Notes: generated from the letters alone by a model not told the origin. A stretch of 31,505 nucleotides of DNA from CAZFHZ01 sp964519015 (GCA_964519015.1 CAZFHZ010000033.1:1-31505); one strand, 5' to 3'; counted from the stretch's first letter, positions 6,803-14,891 are shown. Numbers and translations: made by a program.

Positions 6803-9490
6803 ATGACCGCCGTCCCACCGGTGCCCCATCGCCGGCCGTGGCCGGAAGGGCCCGTCGTCGCGGCCCTGATCGCCGGGCTGGTGGCCACCTTCTGCTACCT
6901 GGTGCAGCTCACCCCCGGGTTGGGCTGGTCCGACAGTCCCGAGCTGGCGGGGGTGGCGCATACCCTGGGGATCGCGCACCCGACCGGTTATCCCTTCTGG
7001 TCGCTGGCCGGACACCTCTTCGGGATGCTCCCGGGACTGCCGGCCGACCCCGCGCTGCGGGCCAATGCCCTGGCCGCCCTGCTGGGGGGCGCCACGGTGG
7101 GCGTGTTGACCCTGGTGGGATGGCGGCTGGGAGGTCTGCTCCGGCTCGGTCCCATGCCTCGTTTCCTGCGCTACGGCGCCGCCCTGCTGCCGGCGGCGAC
7201 CTTCGCCGGACTCCCGCTCTTCACCGCCCAGGCGCTCTCGGCCGAGGTCTATACCCTGCACACGTTGATGAGCGGGCTGCTCCTGCTGATCGGTCTGGAA
7301 GGCGCCCTGGCGGCCGAGGGGATCGGCGGGCCGCTTCGACCGGTCTCCAACGGGATCTCCGACCAGACCGGTGATGACGGCCGGGGCGGACGCGTTCTGC
7401 TGTTGGCCTACCTGGCCGGTCTCGGGCTGGCCAACCAGGCCACGCTGCTCCTCTACGTACCGGCCCTGGTCGTGCTCCTGCTCTGGTGGCTCCGGCCGGA
7501 GAGTCCGATGGACCGCCTGCCCGGATCCGGTCGGCACCGGGTGGCCGCGGCGCTCCCCTGGCTGCCGGTGGCCCTGCTGGCCGGTCTGAGCCTCTACCTG
7601 CTCATCCCCCTGCGGGCCCTCCACGCCCCCCCCTTCGACTGGGGCGGGGCCGACAACCTGCGCGACCTCGGACGGCTCTTGACGGCCGCCGAGTTCCGCG
7701 GCCGGCCCGGCCCGCTCGATCCGGTGACCCCGCTGACGATCTGGGTCCGGCTGGCCCGAGGACTGGGACTCCCCCTCCTGCTCCTGGCGCTGGCCGGGTG
7801 GGTCTGGGCGGGTCTGCGTCGGCACCGGCTGGGCCTGCTGGCCCTGGTCTGGTTGCTGAGCCCGCTTCTCTTCCTGCTGCTCGGGCTCGACCTGCCGGAG
7901 GCTGCGCTCCTTCCCTTCCACCTCCTGCTGACCCTCGGTCTGGGGGCACTGATGCTGCTGGGGAGCGAACGGCTGGTGGCCCGGATGGGTCCGGTGCGCG
8001 GGGGGTGGACCGGGATCGCGGGGGTGGTCGTGCTGCTGGGGATCGGACCGCTGGGCGGGCAGCTGCGGCGGCCGGGGGAGGCCGTCCTCTCCCGCACCTG
8101 GGGCCCGCAGGTCTGGCTGGAGGGGGTGACCGCCTCGGCGGCCGGGGCGGCGGAGCCCTCGCCGGAGGCGATCGCCCGGGTCTTCACCGAGGACAACACC
8201 ACCGCCTTCGCGCTCTGGTACCAGGAACGGGTCGCCGGGCACTTTCCCAACGTGAAGGGGATCTTCCTGCCGCTGGTGCGTGAGGAGTGGTACCGGCGGG
8301 AACTGACCGGCCGCATCCCCGGTCTGAAGGTGCCCCGGATGCGCCGCGGGGTGGAGGACTCCCCCCCTTCGGTGGCCGGCCGGGCGCTGGTCGAGGCCAA
8401 CCGGGGAGTGGAGGGCGTGCCGGTGCTGGTCAGCCCGCTCGGGCTGCCGCCGGGCGAGGAATATGGGGTGCTCGTCCCCCAGGGACTGCTTCTGCGCTGT
8501 GAGCCCCCCGGCTATCGGCCCACCTCCTCCGACCGGGAACGGCATGGCACGATCATGCGACGGTGGGCTCCCGCCTTCCAGAGTGAGGTCCCCGAGCTCG
8601 ACCCGGCCAGCCGGGCCATCTGGAGTTCCCGGCACCGGCTGCTGGGGGAGGCCTGGGCCCGACTGGGCGTGCCCGAAGCCGCCCGGGTCGAATATGAGGC
8701 CGGCATCCGGATCGACCCGCGCCGGGTCGAGACCTGGTCCGCCTACGGCGAGTTCCTGAAGTCGGTGGGGGACTGGGTCGGCGCGGAGCAGGTCTTCCGG
8801 CGGGGGCTCGAACTGGCCCCGGGGGACCGGCTGCTGACCTTCGAGGTGGTCCGCGCCCTGGCCCGGCAGGGGGCCTACACGGGGGCCGACAGCCTGCTGC
8901 TCCCCGAAGTCCCGGCCGGGATCGAGCGCTGGGAGTATCTGCAGCTTCGGGCCCGCGTGCGGAGCGGTCTGGGGCGGCTCGAGGAGGCGGAGGAGGACCT
9001 GCGGGAGGCGTCTGGACTGGCTCCCGCCTCAGGGAATGTCCAGAACGACCTGGGCGTGCTCCTGCTCCGGCTGGGCCGGACCGGGTCGGCCCGCGAGGCC
9101 TTCCAGAAGGCCACCGAACTGGAGCCCGACCTGGCCGAGGGGTGGGCCAACCTGGGCGCCCTCGACCTGCAGGCCCGGCGCCTGGCGGAGGCCGGCCGGG
9201 AGCTGGCCAGGGCCGTCGAGGCAGGCGCCACCGACCCCCAGGTGCGGTACGCCCTCGGTCTGGTCCACTTCCAGCTCGGGAACCTGGCGGACGCCCAGAC
9301 CGTCCTAAGGGAGAACCTGAGGCTCCAGCCCCGGCATGCCGACACCTACCTGCTGCTGGGACTGGTCCAGGAACGGTTGGGGGACCGTTCGGCCGCCCGC
9401 CAGACCCTGGAACTGGGTCGGATGAGCGTCCCGGATGACCCCCGGTTCGCCCTGCAGCTCAGGCGTCTGGGGGTGATCCCCCCGCGCTGA
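6803..9490 (+). CDS. DUF2723 polytopic membrane protein with C-terminal TPRs
   Basis: An 895-residue protein. The N-terminal half (about 18-450) carries around ten hydrophobic helices and the DUF2723 hallmark near residues 42-65: GWSDSPELAGVAHTLGIAHP followed by TGYPFW. DUF2723 resembles GT-C fold protein O-mannosyltransferases (the TMEM260 relatives), in which an acidic residue in the first periplasmic loop is catalytic; D44 and E47 are candidates here. The C-terminal third (about 600-895) is made of TPR units (RLGVPEAARVEYEAGIRID, NDLGVLLLRLGRTGSAREAF and others). Membrane GT-C plus TPR is common for this family in uncultured phyla. A glycosyltransferase using a lipid-linked sugar is the likely role; donor and acceptor cannot be read from sequence. 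No SD precedes the ATG. It stands alone between terminator-like hairpins and the thioredoxin promoter. Confidence 0.82.
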   Translation: MTAVPPVPHRRPWPEGPVVAALIAGLVATFCYLVQLTPGLGWSDSPELAGVAHTLGIAHPTGYPFWSLAGHLFGMLPGLPADPALRANALAALLGGATVGVLTLVGWRLGGLLRLGPMPRFLRYGAALLPAATFAGLPLFTAQALSAEVYTLHTLMSGLLLLIGLEGALAAEGIGGPLRPVSNGISDQTGDDGRGGRVLLLAYLAGLGLANQATLLLYVPALVVLLLWWLRPESPMDRLPGSGRHRVAAALPWLPVALLAGLSLYLLIPLRALHAPPFDWGGADNLRDLGRLLTAAEFRGRPGPLDPVTPLTIWVRLARGLGLPLLLLALAGWVWAGLRRHRLGLLALVWLLSPLLFLLLGLDLPEAALLPFHLLLTLGLGALMLLGSERLVARMGPVRGGWTGIAGVVVLLGIGPLGGQLRRPGEAVLSRTWGPQVWLEGVTASAAGAAEPSPEAIARVFTEDNTTAFALWYQERVAGHFPNVKGIFLPLVREEWYRRELTGRIPGLKVPRMRRGVEDSPPSVAGRALVEANRGVEGVPVLVSPLGLPPGEEYGVLVPQGLLLRCEPPGYRPTSSDRERHGTIMRRWAPAFQSEVPELDPASRAIWSSRHRLLGEAWARLGVPEAARVEYEAGIRIDPRRVETWSAYGEFLKSVGDWVGAEQVFRRGLELAPGDRLLTFEVVRALARQGAYTGADSLLLPEVPAGIERWEYLQLRARVRSGLGRLEEAEEDLREASGLAPASGNVQNDLGVLLLRLGRTGSAREAFQKATELEPDLAEGWANLGALDLQARRLAEAGRELARAVEAGATDPQVRYALGLVHFQLGNLADAQTVLRENLRLQPRHADTYLLLGLVQERLGDRSAARQTLELGRMSVPDDPRFALQLRRLGVIPPR

Positions 9491-9507
9491 GCGGCCCCAA
9501 GTGCTGG

Positions 9508-9537
9508 TTGTGCGCCCCCCCCGGGGCGGCGTACCTT
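9508..9537 (+). promoter_or_regulatory. Candidate promoter of the thioredoxin operon
   Basis: TTGTGC (9508-9513), an 18-base GC-only spacer, then TACCTT (9532-9537). It lies in the short gap after the DUF2723 gene, about 100 bases before the thioredoxin start. The -10 matches those proposed for other genes in this window. Confidence 0.4.
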
Positions 9538-9635
9538 GATTTTACTGAGCGCGGTATCGTGATGGGGCGGTGCGCCGCCCCGGCGCGCACCCCCGTGACG
9601 ACCCGGTACAACCCGGTCAAGGAGTGGAAAAGAAG

Positions 9636-9959
9636 ATGGCGGGTCCTGTCCATGTGACCGACGAGACGTTCCAGAGCGAGGTCCTCCAGAGCGAGGTCCC
9701 CGTGATCGTCGATTTCTGGGCCGAGTGGTGCGGCCCCTGCCGGCAGATCGCCCCGATCATCATCGAGATGGCCCAGGAGTACGAAGGACGGGCCAAGATG
9801 GCCAAGGTGGATGTGGACACCAGCCAGATGGTGGCGGGTTCCTTCGGCATCCGGAGTATCCCGACCCTGCTCTTCTTCAAGGATGGGGAACGGGTCGACC
9901 AGATCATCGGTACCGTGCCCAAGAAGGTGATCACTGAAAAGCTCGAGCGGCTGCTTTAG
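9636..9959 (+). CDS. trxA: Thioredoxin
   Basis: A 107-residue classic thioredoxin. The active site is WCGPC (C32 and C35), preceded by PVIVDFWAE. The cis-proline loop IRSIPTLLFFKDGE and the C-terminal helix are intact, and the length is normal. There is no signal peptide, so it is a cytoplasmic disulfide reductase. The ATG at 9636 is chosen because AAGGAG lies about 11 bases upstream and the protein then starts where the family does; a GTG at 9624 would add four residues. It is the first gene of a tight cluster with the PIMT, RidA and NRAMP genes (gaps of 44 and 24 bases, then an overlap), suggesting a shared transcript from the promoter at 9508. Confidence 0.95.
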   Translation: MAGPVHVTDETFQSEVLQSEVPVIVDFWAEWCGPCRQIAPIIIEMAQEYEGRAKMAKVDVDTSQMVAGSFGIRSIPTLLFFKDGERVDQIIGTVPKKVITEKLERLL

Positions 9960-10003
9960 TTCCATGAAAGAGGAGCATACCCGGCGCAGGAGGTGACGCC
10001 CCG

Positions 10004-10783
10004 ATGGCGGCACACCCGGTGAAGCCCGGTCCGACCGGCTGTTCGAGGGCCGCGCTGACGGTCCTGATGCTGGTGCTCACCGCCGCCTGCGGCGGGGGTG
10101 AAGAGGTGGAGCAGGCGGGGAGTGAACGCGACCCGGTCGAGTCCTCCCGCCAGCGCATGGTGGACGAACAGCTCCGGCGGCGCGGCATCACCGACCCGGC
10201 GGTGCTTCACGCCATGGCTGCCGTCCCCCGGCACGAGTTCCTGCCCGAGAGCCAGCGCCCCCTGGCCTACACCGACCAGCCCCTCCCCATCAGCCAGGGG
10301 CAGACGATCTCCCAACCCTACATCGTGGCCCTCATGACCCAGGTGCTGGAGCTCAAACCGGGCGAATCGGTCCTGGAGATCGGCACCGGGAGCGGTTACC
10401 AGGCGGCGGTGCTGGCCGAGATCACCGACCACGTCTATACGATCGAGATCCTCGAACCGCTGGCCGTGCGGGCGCGCGAGACCCTCCAGCGACTCGGCTA
10501 CCGGAACGTGCTCGTCCGGCTCGGAGACGGTTACCGGGGCTGGCCGGAGTACGCTCCCTTCGACGCCATCGTGGTTACCGCCGCCCCCGACCACATCCCC
10601 CAGCCGCTGGTGGACCAGCTGAAGGTGGGGGGGCGCATGGTCATCCCCATCGGCTCCTACTTCCAGGAACTGATCTTGCTGCGCAAGGGAGCGGACGGCA
10701 ACCTGACCCGGCAGGGAGTCATCCCGGTCCGGTTCGTCCCCATGGTGGGCGAGGCGGAGACCGTCCCGCCCCCCCGCCCCTGA
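10004..10783 (+). CDS. pcm: Protein-L-isoaspartate O-methyltransferase with export/lipoprotein-like N-terminus
   Basis: A 259-residue protein. PIMT repairs isoaspartyl residues by SAM-dependent methylation. Family motifs are RMVDEQLRRRGI, VPRHEFLP, PLPISQGQTISQPYIVA, the SAM-binding VLEIGTGSGYQAAVLAEI, and the C-terminal GGRMVIPIGS. Unlike the usual cytosolic enzyme of about 210 residues, it starts with AALTVLMLVLTAACGGG, a signal sequence ending in a lipobox-like Cys (C29) with a Gly spacer. The -3 residue is Thr, so processing as a lipoprotein is likely but not certain. The ATG at 10004 has a perfect AGGAGGTGA seven bases upstream, so this N-terminus is real. Second gene of the thioredoxin operon. 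How an exported copy would get SAM is unclear. Confidence 0.9.
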   Translation: MAAHPVKPGPTGCSRAALTVLMLVLTAACGGGEEVEQAGSERDPVESSRQRMVDEQLRRRGITDPAVLHAMAAVPRHEFLPESQRPLAYTDQPLPISQGQTISQPYIVALMTQVLELKPGESVLEIGTGSGYQAAVLAEITDHVYTIEILEPLAVRARETLQRLGYRNVLVRLGDGYRGWPEYAPFDAIVVTAAPDHIPQPLVDQLKVGGRMVIPIGSYFQELILLRKGADGNLTRQGVIPVRFVPMVGEAETVPPPRP

Positions 10784-10807
10784 TCCCGGACACAAGCGAG
10801 GTGCATC

Positions 10808-11320
10808 ATGAACCGAGGCAGCCTCATCCTGGCCATCGGCCTGCTCCTGGTCCTGGCGCTCTCCGGCTACCTGTTTCTGAGCGAGCGGAGTGAACGAGCC
10901 GAGGGGCCGCAGGAGGCCCGGCTGGCGACGGCGGGACCCGTGGTAGTGAGTCCGGCCGGCGCCGCGGCGCCCATCGCCCCCTATTCGCCGGGCATCCGGG
11001 CCGGCGATCTGGTCTTCCTCTCCGGTCAGATCGGGCTCGACCCGGCCAGCGGCGCCCTGGTGGCCGGCGGGGTCGTGGCCGAGACGCGGCAGGCTCTGGC
11101 CAACATCCGCACCCTGCTGGAGGCGGCCGGGGTGGGCTTCGGCGACGTGGTCCAGGCCACCGTCTACCTGGCCGACCTGGACGATTACGCCCGCTTCAAC
11201 GAGGAGTATGCGAAGGTCTTCACCGGCCCTCCCCCCGCCCGGGTCGCCGTAGAGGTCGCCCGACTGCCGCGCGAGGCACGGGTGGAGATCGCGATGACCG
11301 CCTATGCACCCATCCGCTGA
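10808..11320 (+). CDS. RidA/YjgF-family deaminase with N-terminal membrane anchor
   Basis: A 170-residue protein. Residues about 6-26 (ILAIGLLLVLALSGYLFL) form a membrane anchor or signal anchor. A linker then leads to a complete RidA domain from about residue 45: APYSPGIRAGDLVFLSGQIGLDP, the central VVAETRQALANIRTLLEAAG, and the C-terminal PARVAVEVARLPREARVEIAM. This includes the conserved Arg of the trimer-interface active site that binds the enamine/imine. RidA proteins hydrolyse reactive 2-aminoacrylate-type intermediates made by PLP enzymes. GAGGTG precedes the ATG at 10808. Its 3' end overlaps the NRAMP start by 17 bases. The anchored form suggests action in the periplasm or at the membrane, which is atypical. 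Confidence 0.88.
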   Translation: MNRGSLILAIGLLLVLALSGYLFLSERSERAEGPQEARLATAGPVVVSPAGAAAPIAPYSPGIRAGDLVFLSGQIGLDPASGALVAGGVVAETRQALANIRTLLEAAGVGFGDVVQATVYLADLDDYARFNEEYAKVFTGPPPARVAVEVARLPREARVEIAMTAYAPIR

Positions 11321-12557
11321 TCCGGTGCCGGGGCCGTCCGGAGCGCCTCCCCGGCGGCGCTTCCGGATGGGTCCGGGCGCGCTGGTCGCGGCCGCCTTCA
11401 TCGGTCCGGGGACGGTGACGACCTGCTCGCTGGCCGGCGCCCGCTTCGGCCCCGGGCTGCTCTGGGCGCTCACCTTCAGCATCCTGGCCACCCTGGTGCT
11501 GCAGGAGATGAGCCTGCGGATGGGGGTGGTGGCCGGCCGCGGACTGGCCGAGGCCCTGCGGGAGGACATTCCCTCGCCCCTCATCCGCCGGACCGCTTCC
11601 CTGCTGGTTTTGACCGCCGTCACCTTCGGCTGCGCCGCCTACGAGACGGGCAACCTGCTGGGGGCGGGACTGGGGCTGGAGGCCCTGGGGATCGGCGGGA
11701 CCCGGCTGCTCGCCCCGCTGACCGGGGTGGCGGCCGGCCTGCTCCTCTGGTGGGGTTCCTACCGGTTGCTCGAACGGATCCTGGTGGGGACGGTGATCCT
11801 GATGAGCCTGGCTTTCCTCGGCACCCTGGCCATGACCGGGCTGGATGTGGCCGCGGTCGTGCGGGGGGCGCTCATCCCGCGTCTGGAGCCGGGGGGGCTC
11901 TACCTGGCGGTGGCGCTGATCGGGACCACGGTGGTCCCCTATAACCTCTTCCTCCACGCGGCCGCCGTGCAGGAACGCTTCCAGGGAGCGGCCGACCTGG
12001 GAGCGGCCCGGCTGGACGCGGGGGTGACCATCGTACTGGGCGGGGTGGTCTCGGGAGCGATCGTGCTCACCGCCGCGGCGGCCTTCCACCACGCCGGCGG
12101 CGGGGTGGGGGAGCCGGCCGCGGCGGCCGACCTGGCCCGCCAGCTCGAGCCGCTGCTGGGCCACACCGCCACCCTCTTCTTCTCGGTCGGGCTGGTAGCC
12201 GCCGGCGTCTCCTCGGCCCTGACCGCCCCCATGGCCGCCGCCTACGCGACCCGGGGGGTGCTCGGTTGGAAGGGGGATCTGCGCGGACCGGGGCAGCGGG
12301 GGGTAGCCCTGGCCGTGGTGGCCACCGGGGTGCTCTTCGGCGCCCTGGGGGTGCCGCCGCTGCCGGCCATCACCCTGGCCCAGGCGGCCAACGGGATCCT
12401 CCTCCCGCTGGTAGCGGCCTTCCTGCTCTGGGCGGCCAACGACCGGCGGCGGCTGGGGGTGCATGCCAACGGCCCCGGGGCCAACCTGGCCGGTGGGCTG
12501 ACCGTGCTGATCGCGGCCGGTCTCGGCCTGTGGGCCCTGTTCAAGCTGGTGGGCTGA
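11304..12557 (+). CDS. NRAMP-family transporter with altered metal-site motifs
   Basis: A 417-residue protein with about eleven hydrophobic helices and the overall NRAMP layout. Helix 1 reads FIGPGTVTTCSLAG (residues 32-45) where canonical Mn/Fe transporters have DPGN: the Asp and Asn metal ligands are Gly34 and Thr37. Helix 6 reads TVVPYNLFLHAA (about 209-220) where canonical members have MPHN: the Met ligand is Val and the His is Tyr. Helix ends such as FAALNETLG-like loops are not obvious. It is therefore a divergent member and its substrate should not be assumed to be Mn2+ or Fe2+. The start overlaps the RidA gene. An ATG at 11367 would remove the hydrophilic first 21 residues. A weak hairpin (12561-12574) follows the stop codon. 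Confidence 0.85.
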   Translation: MHPSADPVPGPSGAPPRRRFRMGPGALVAAAFIGPGTVTTCSLAGARFGPGLLWALTFSILATLVLQEMSLRMGVVAGRGLAEALREDIPSPLIRRTASLLVLTAVTFGCAAYETGNLLGAGLGLEALGIGGTRLLAPLTGVAAGLLLWWGSYRLLERILVGTVILMSLAFLGTLAMTGLDVAAVVRGALIPRLEPGGLYLAVALIGTTVVPYNLFLHAAAVQERFQGAADLGAARLDAGVTIVLGGVVSGAIVLTAAAAFHHAGGGVGEPAAAADLARQLEPLLGHTATLFFSVGLVAAGVSSALTAPMAAAYATRGVLGWKGDLRGPGQRGVALAVVATGVLFGALGVPPLPAITLAQAANGILLPLVAAFLLWAANDRRRLGVHANGPGANLAGGLTVLIAAGLGLWALFKLVG

Positions 12558-12628
12558 TCCCCGGGCCGACCCGGACGGGGGGGGCGAGGAGGGAGAGTGG
12601 CGGGCGCGGCCGGAGCGGATAGATTGCG

Positions 12629-12902
12629 AGTGTCCCGAGTCAGGAATTCGCACCGTTTCGCGGATGGAACTTGCGGGCGAGATCAAGGCGTGAGGAGGAG
12701 GCGATGCCGCTGCGCATCGTTGACGACGAGCAACACAGAGATCGCCCGCAAGCCCCATCCGCCCGCAGGGTTGCACCGACAGGGCAACATCTGCGGCGTT
12801 GCGGCTCCTCCACGATGCTACCGCATCGCGATCGTCGCCGCGCCTTGCATCTGCTACCCTGTCGGCGCAACGAAATGATGCGAATTCCTGATTCGGGGCA
12901 CT
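12629..12902. repeat. Structured inverted-repeat element (MITE-like or structured RNA), 274 bp
   Basis: The element is built from three nested inverted repeats that fit together without gaps. (1) Terminal repeats 12629-12660 and 12871-12902 match at 28 of 32 positions, all differences being transitions; both contain CAGGAATTCGCA in inverted orientation. (2) Arm 1: 12661-12680 pairs with 12741-12760, 18 of 20. (3) Arm 2: 12770-12789 pairs with 12852-12871, 17 of 20. Each arm's loop contains the same inner stem, CGATGC/GCATCG (12702-12719 and 12813-12828). The reverse complement of arm 2 resembles arm 1 (GAT[G]CAAGGCG, then the inner stem), so the whole is an imperfect giant palindrome foldable as a cruciform or cloverleaf. 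No coding frame is convincing, no clear target-site duplication is seen, and base composition is less GC-rich than the flanks. Confidence 0.75.
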
Positions 12903-12905
12903 AGG

Positions 12906-14876
12906 ATGAACTGGAACCGTGACCGGCTGGCCGGCCTCTTCACCGACGCCGTACTGGTGGGCGTTCTGGTGAGTCTCGCCTACGGGCTGAACCGCCTGCA
13001 CATCGCCCTCACCCTCACCGGGCCGGGGATCCCCCCCGGGCTGGAGTTCCTCCTCTTCGCCCTGATCGTGGCCATCCCGGTCTCCCTCTACAGTCCGACC
13101 GAGCGCCGGCTCTACGCGCTCTTCATGGGTCTGCTCCGGCCCGGTCTGGTCCGTCTTCATGATCGCGCGGAGCGCCTCTACCGTTCCTGCATCGGGGTCT
13201 TCGAACTCGAACCCGTGCTCCAGCGCCTGCTCGACGGACTCGAGGAACTCACCGGGGACGCCCACCTGGCGCTCTTTTTACCGGAGGAGGAGGAGGGGGT
13301 CTTCACCCTGGCCGCCGCCCGCGGTTTCGCCGACCCGCTGCCGGCCAACCTGACCATCGCCGAGGAAGGGGAGATGGCCCGCTTCCTGGCCCAGGCGTGC
13401 GAGCCGATGCTGCTGCCCGCCCAGCGGACGGTCCTCGATCCCCTCGAACGGTTGCTGGCCGATCGCCTGGCCGGTGAGCCGGAGAGCTGGATCGTACCGA
13501 TGCACACCGCCGGGGCCCTCACCGGCGTGCTCTTCGTGGTGCCCGTCCCGGACCGCCGCGGCGGCCGGGTGCTGCGGGAAACGCTCATGCTCCTGCTGGC
13601 CCGCCTGGCCGTGCTGCTCGAGGATGCCCGCCTCTATTCACGGGTCCGGCGCGAATCGCTCGAGAAGGACCTGCTCTTCGAAGTGGGGAGCCGCATCTCG
13701 ACCGCCCTCGACCGGGACCGGCTGCTGGAGATGGTCATGGACGGCCTCCAGCAGGTGGTCGGCTACGACGCGGCCGGCATCTTCCTGGTGGATACCGGCG
13801 AGCGCAGCATCGCGCGGCACCTGGTGCGCGGCTACGACGAATCGGTGCTCGACCGGGTGCTGCTGCAGTTCGGGGAGGGCCTGGTGGGCCGGGCCGTCGA
13901 GACCGGCCGGGCGATCCTGGTCTCCGATGTGCGCGAGGACCCCCACTACCTCGCCGCCCGCCCGACCACGCTCAGCGAGATCGTCTTCCCGGTGGCTGTG
14001 GAGGGACAGATCGAAGCGGTCATCAACCTGGAGAGCGACCGGCTGGGGGCCTACCGGCAGAAGGACCTCCGGCTGCTCGAGATGTTCGGCACCCAGGCGG
14101 CCATCGCCTTCCACAACGCCCGCCTCTACGAGGAAGCCCGTCAGAAGCGCAGCCTGGAGCGGGAGATGGAGCTGGCCTGGGAGATCCAGAAGGCGCTCCT
14201 GCCCCGCACCACCCCGGTGATCCGCGGGGTGGAGGTGGCCACTTTCATGCAGCCGAGCCGCAGCGTCGGTGGCGACCTCTACGACCTGGTCCCCCTGGGG
14301 GGGGCCCGTTTGGGCCTGGCGGTCGGGGACGTGTCGGGGAAGGGGACACCGGCCGCGATCCTGATGGCCAGTCTCTATGCTTCCTTCCGTTCCCTTACCC
14401 GGGGGGCCCTGACCGTCTCCCGCATCATGGCCCGCCTGAACGACCTGCTCTGCGAGAACACCGGGAGCGGCCGATACGCCACCTTCTTCTACGGCGTGCT
14501 CGACCGCGACCGGATGGTGCTGCGCTACTCCAACGCGGGGCATCTGCCCCCGCTGCTGCTCCGCCCCGGCGAGGAACCGCGGCCGCTGACCGAGGGGGGG
14601 ATCGTGCTGGGCTGGATCCCCGGTTCGGAGTACGGAGAGGGGATGGTGGAACTGGAGCCGGGCGACCTGCTCCTGCTCTACACCGACGGCCTGGTGGAGG
14701 CGGAGAACGAGGCCGAGGAGATGTTCGGTGAGGAGCGGGTGGCCGATGTGGCCGCCGCCCTCATCGGGCGGAGCGCCCGGGAGGTGCTCGACGGACTGAG
14801 GCACGCCGTGGACGCCCACTGCGCAACGCGCGAGGTCGGGGACGACTTGACCATGGTTGTGCTGCGCGTCGACTGA
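12906..14876 (+). CDS. Membrane-anchored GAF-GAF-PP2C (RsbU/SpoIIE-type) serine phosphatase
   Basis: A 656-residue protein. Two hydrophobic segments (about 13-35 and 46-62) are followed by two GAF-like sensor domains (about 95-240 and 255-400; the second contains GYDAAGIFLVDTGERSI and GEGLVGRAVETGRAILVSDV), a short coiled segment (REMELAWEIQKALLP), and a PP2C/SpoIIE phosphatase domain (about 430-655). Metal-binding motifs are intact: VGGDLYD (D457), VGDVSGKG (D475), SNAGHLPP and LLLYTDGLVEAEN. Such enzymes dephosphorylate STAS anti-anti-sigma factors; the STAS gene at 17713 is the natural candidate substrate. The ATG at 12906 lies four bases after the repeat element, and the nearest SD-like bases (GGGG) belong to that element. 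The gene is followed after 15 bases by ccmA. Confidence 0.9.
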   Translation: MNWNRDRLAGLFTDAVLVGVLVSLAYGLNRLHIALTLTGPGIPPGLEFLLFALIVAIPVSLYSPTERRLYALFMGLLRPGLVRLHDRAERLYRSCIGVFELEPVLQRLLDGLEELTGDAHLALFLPEEEEGVFTLAAARGFADPLPANLTIAEEGEMARFLAQACEPMLLPAQRTVLDPLERLLADRLAGEPESWIVPMHTAGALTGVLFVVPVPDRRGGRVLRETLMLLLARLAVLLEDARLYSRVRRESLEKDLLFEVGSRISTALDRDRLLEMVMDGLQQVVGYDAAGIFLVDTGERSIARHLVRGYDESVLDRVLLQFGEGLVGRAVETGRAILVSDVREDPHYLAARPTTLSEIVFPVAVEGQIEAVINLESDRLGAYRQKDLRLLEMFGTQAAIAFHNARLYEEARQKRSLEREMELAWEIQKALLPRTTPVIRGVEVATFMQPSRSVGGDLYDLVPLGGARLGLAVGDVSGKGTPAAILMASLYASFRSLTRGALTVSRIMARLNDLLCENTGSGRYATFFYGVLDRDRMVLRYSNAGHLPPLLLRPGEEPRPLTEGGIVLGWIPGSEYGEGMVELEPGDLLLLYTDGLVEAENEAEEMFGEERVADVAAALIGRSAREVLDGLRHAVDAHCATREVGDDLTMVVLRVD

Positions 14877-14891
14877 TATCCTGACCCGGCC

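Noticed and set aside
6572..8635. 687-codon antisense frame opposite the DUF2723 gene
   Set aside because: Gln/Pro/Gly/Arg-rich composition and overlap with a confirmed membrane protein mark it as spurious.
10004..10783. PIMT as ordinary cytosolic enzyme with an over-extended start
   Set aside because: The first ATG has a perfect AGGAGGTGA at ideal spacing, and the later Met (residue 51) would remove family sequence without an SD of similar quality.
12629..12902. CRISPR array, tRNA cluster or integron attC site
   Set aside because: There is no direct repeat-spacer periodicity, no CCA-ended cloverleaf, and the symmetry is that of one large palindrome without an attC-type core site.
12597..12904. 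Small open frames inside the inverted-repeat element
   Set aside because: They cross the stems and are explained by palindromic sequence. None has an SD plus protein-like composition, and none resembles a transposase.
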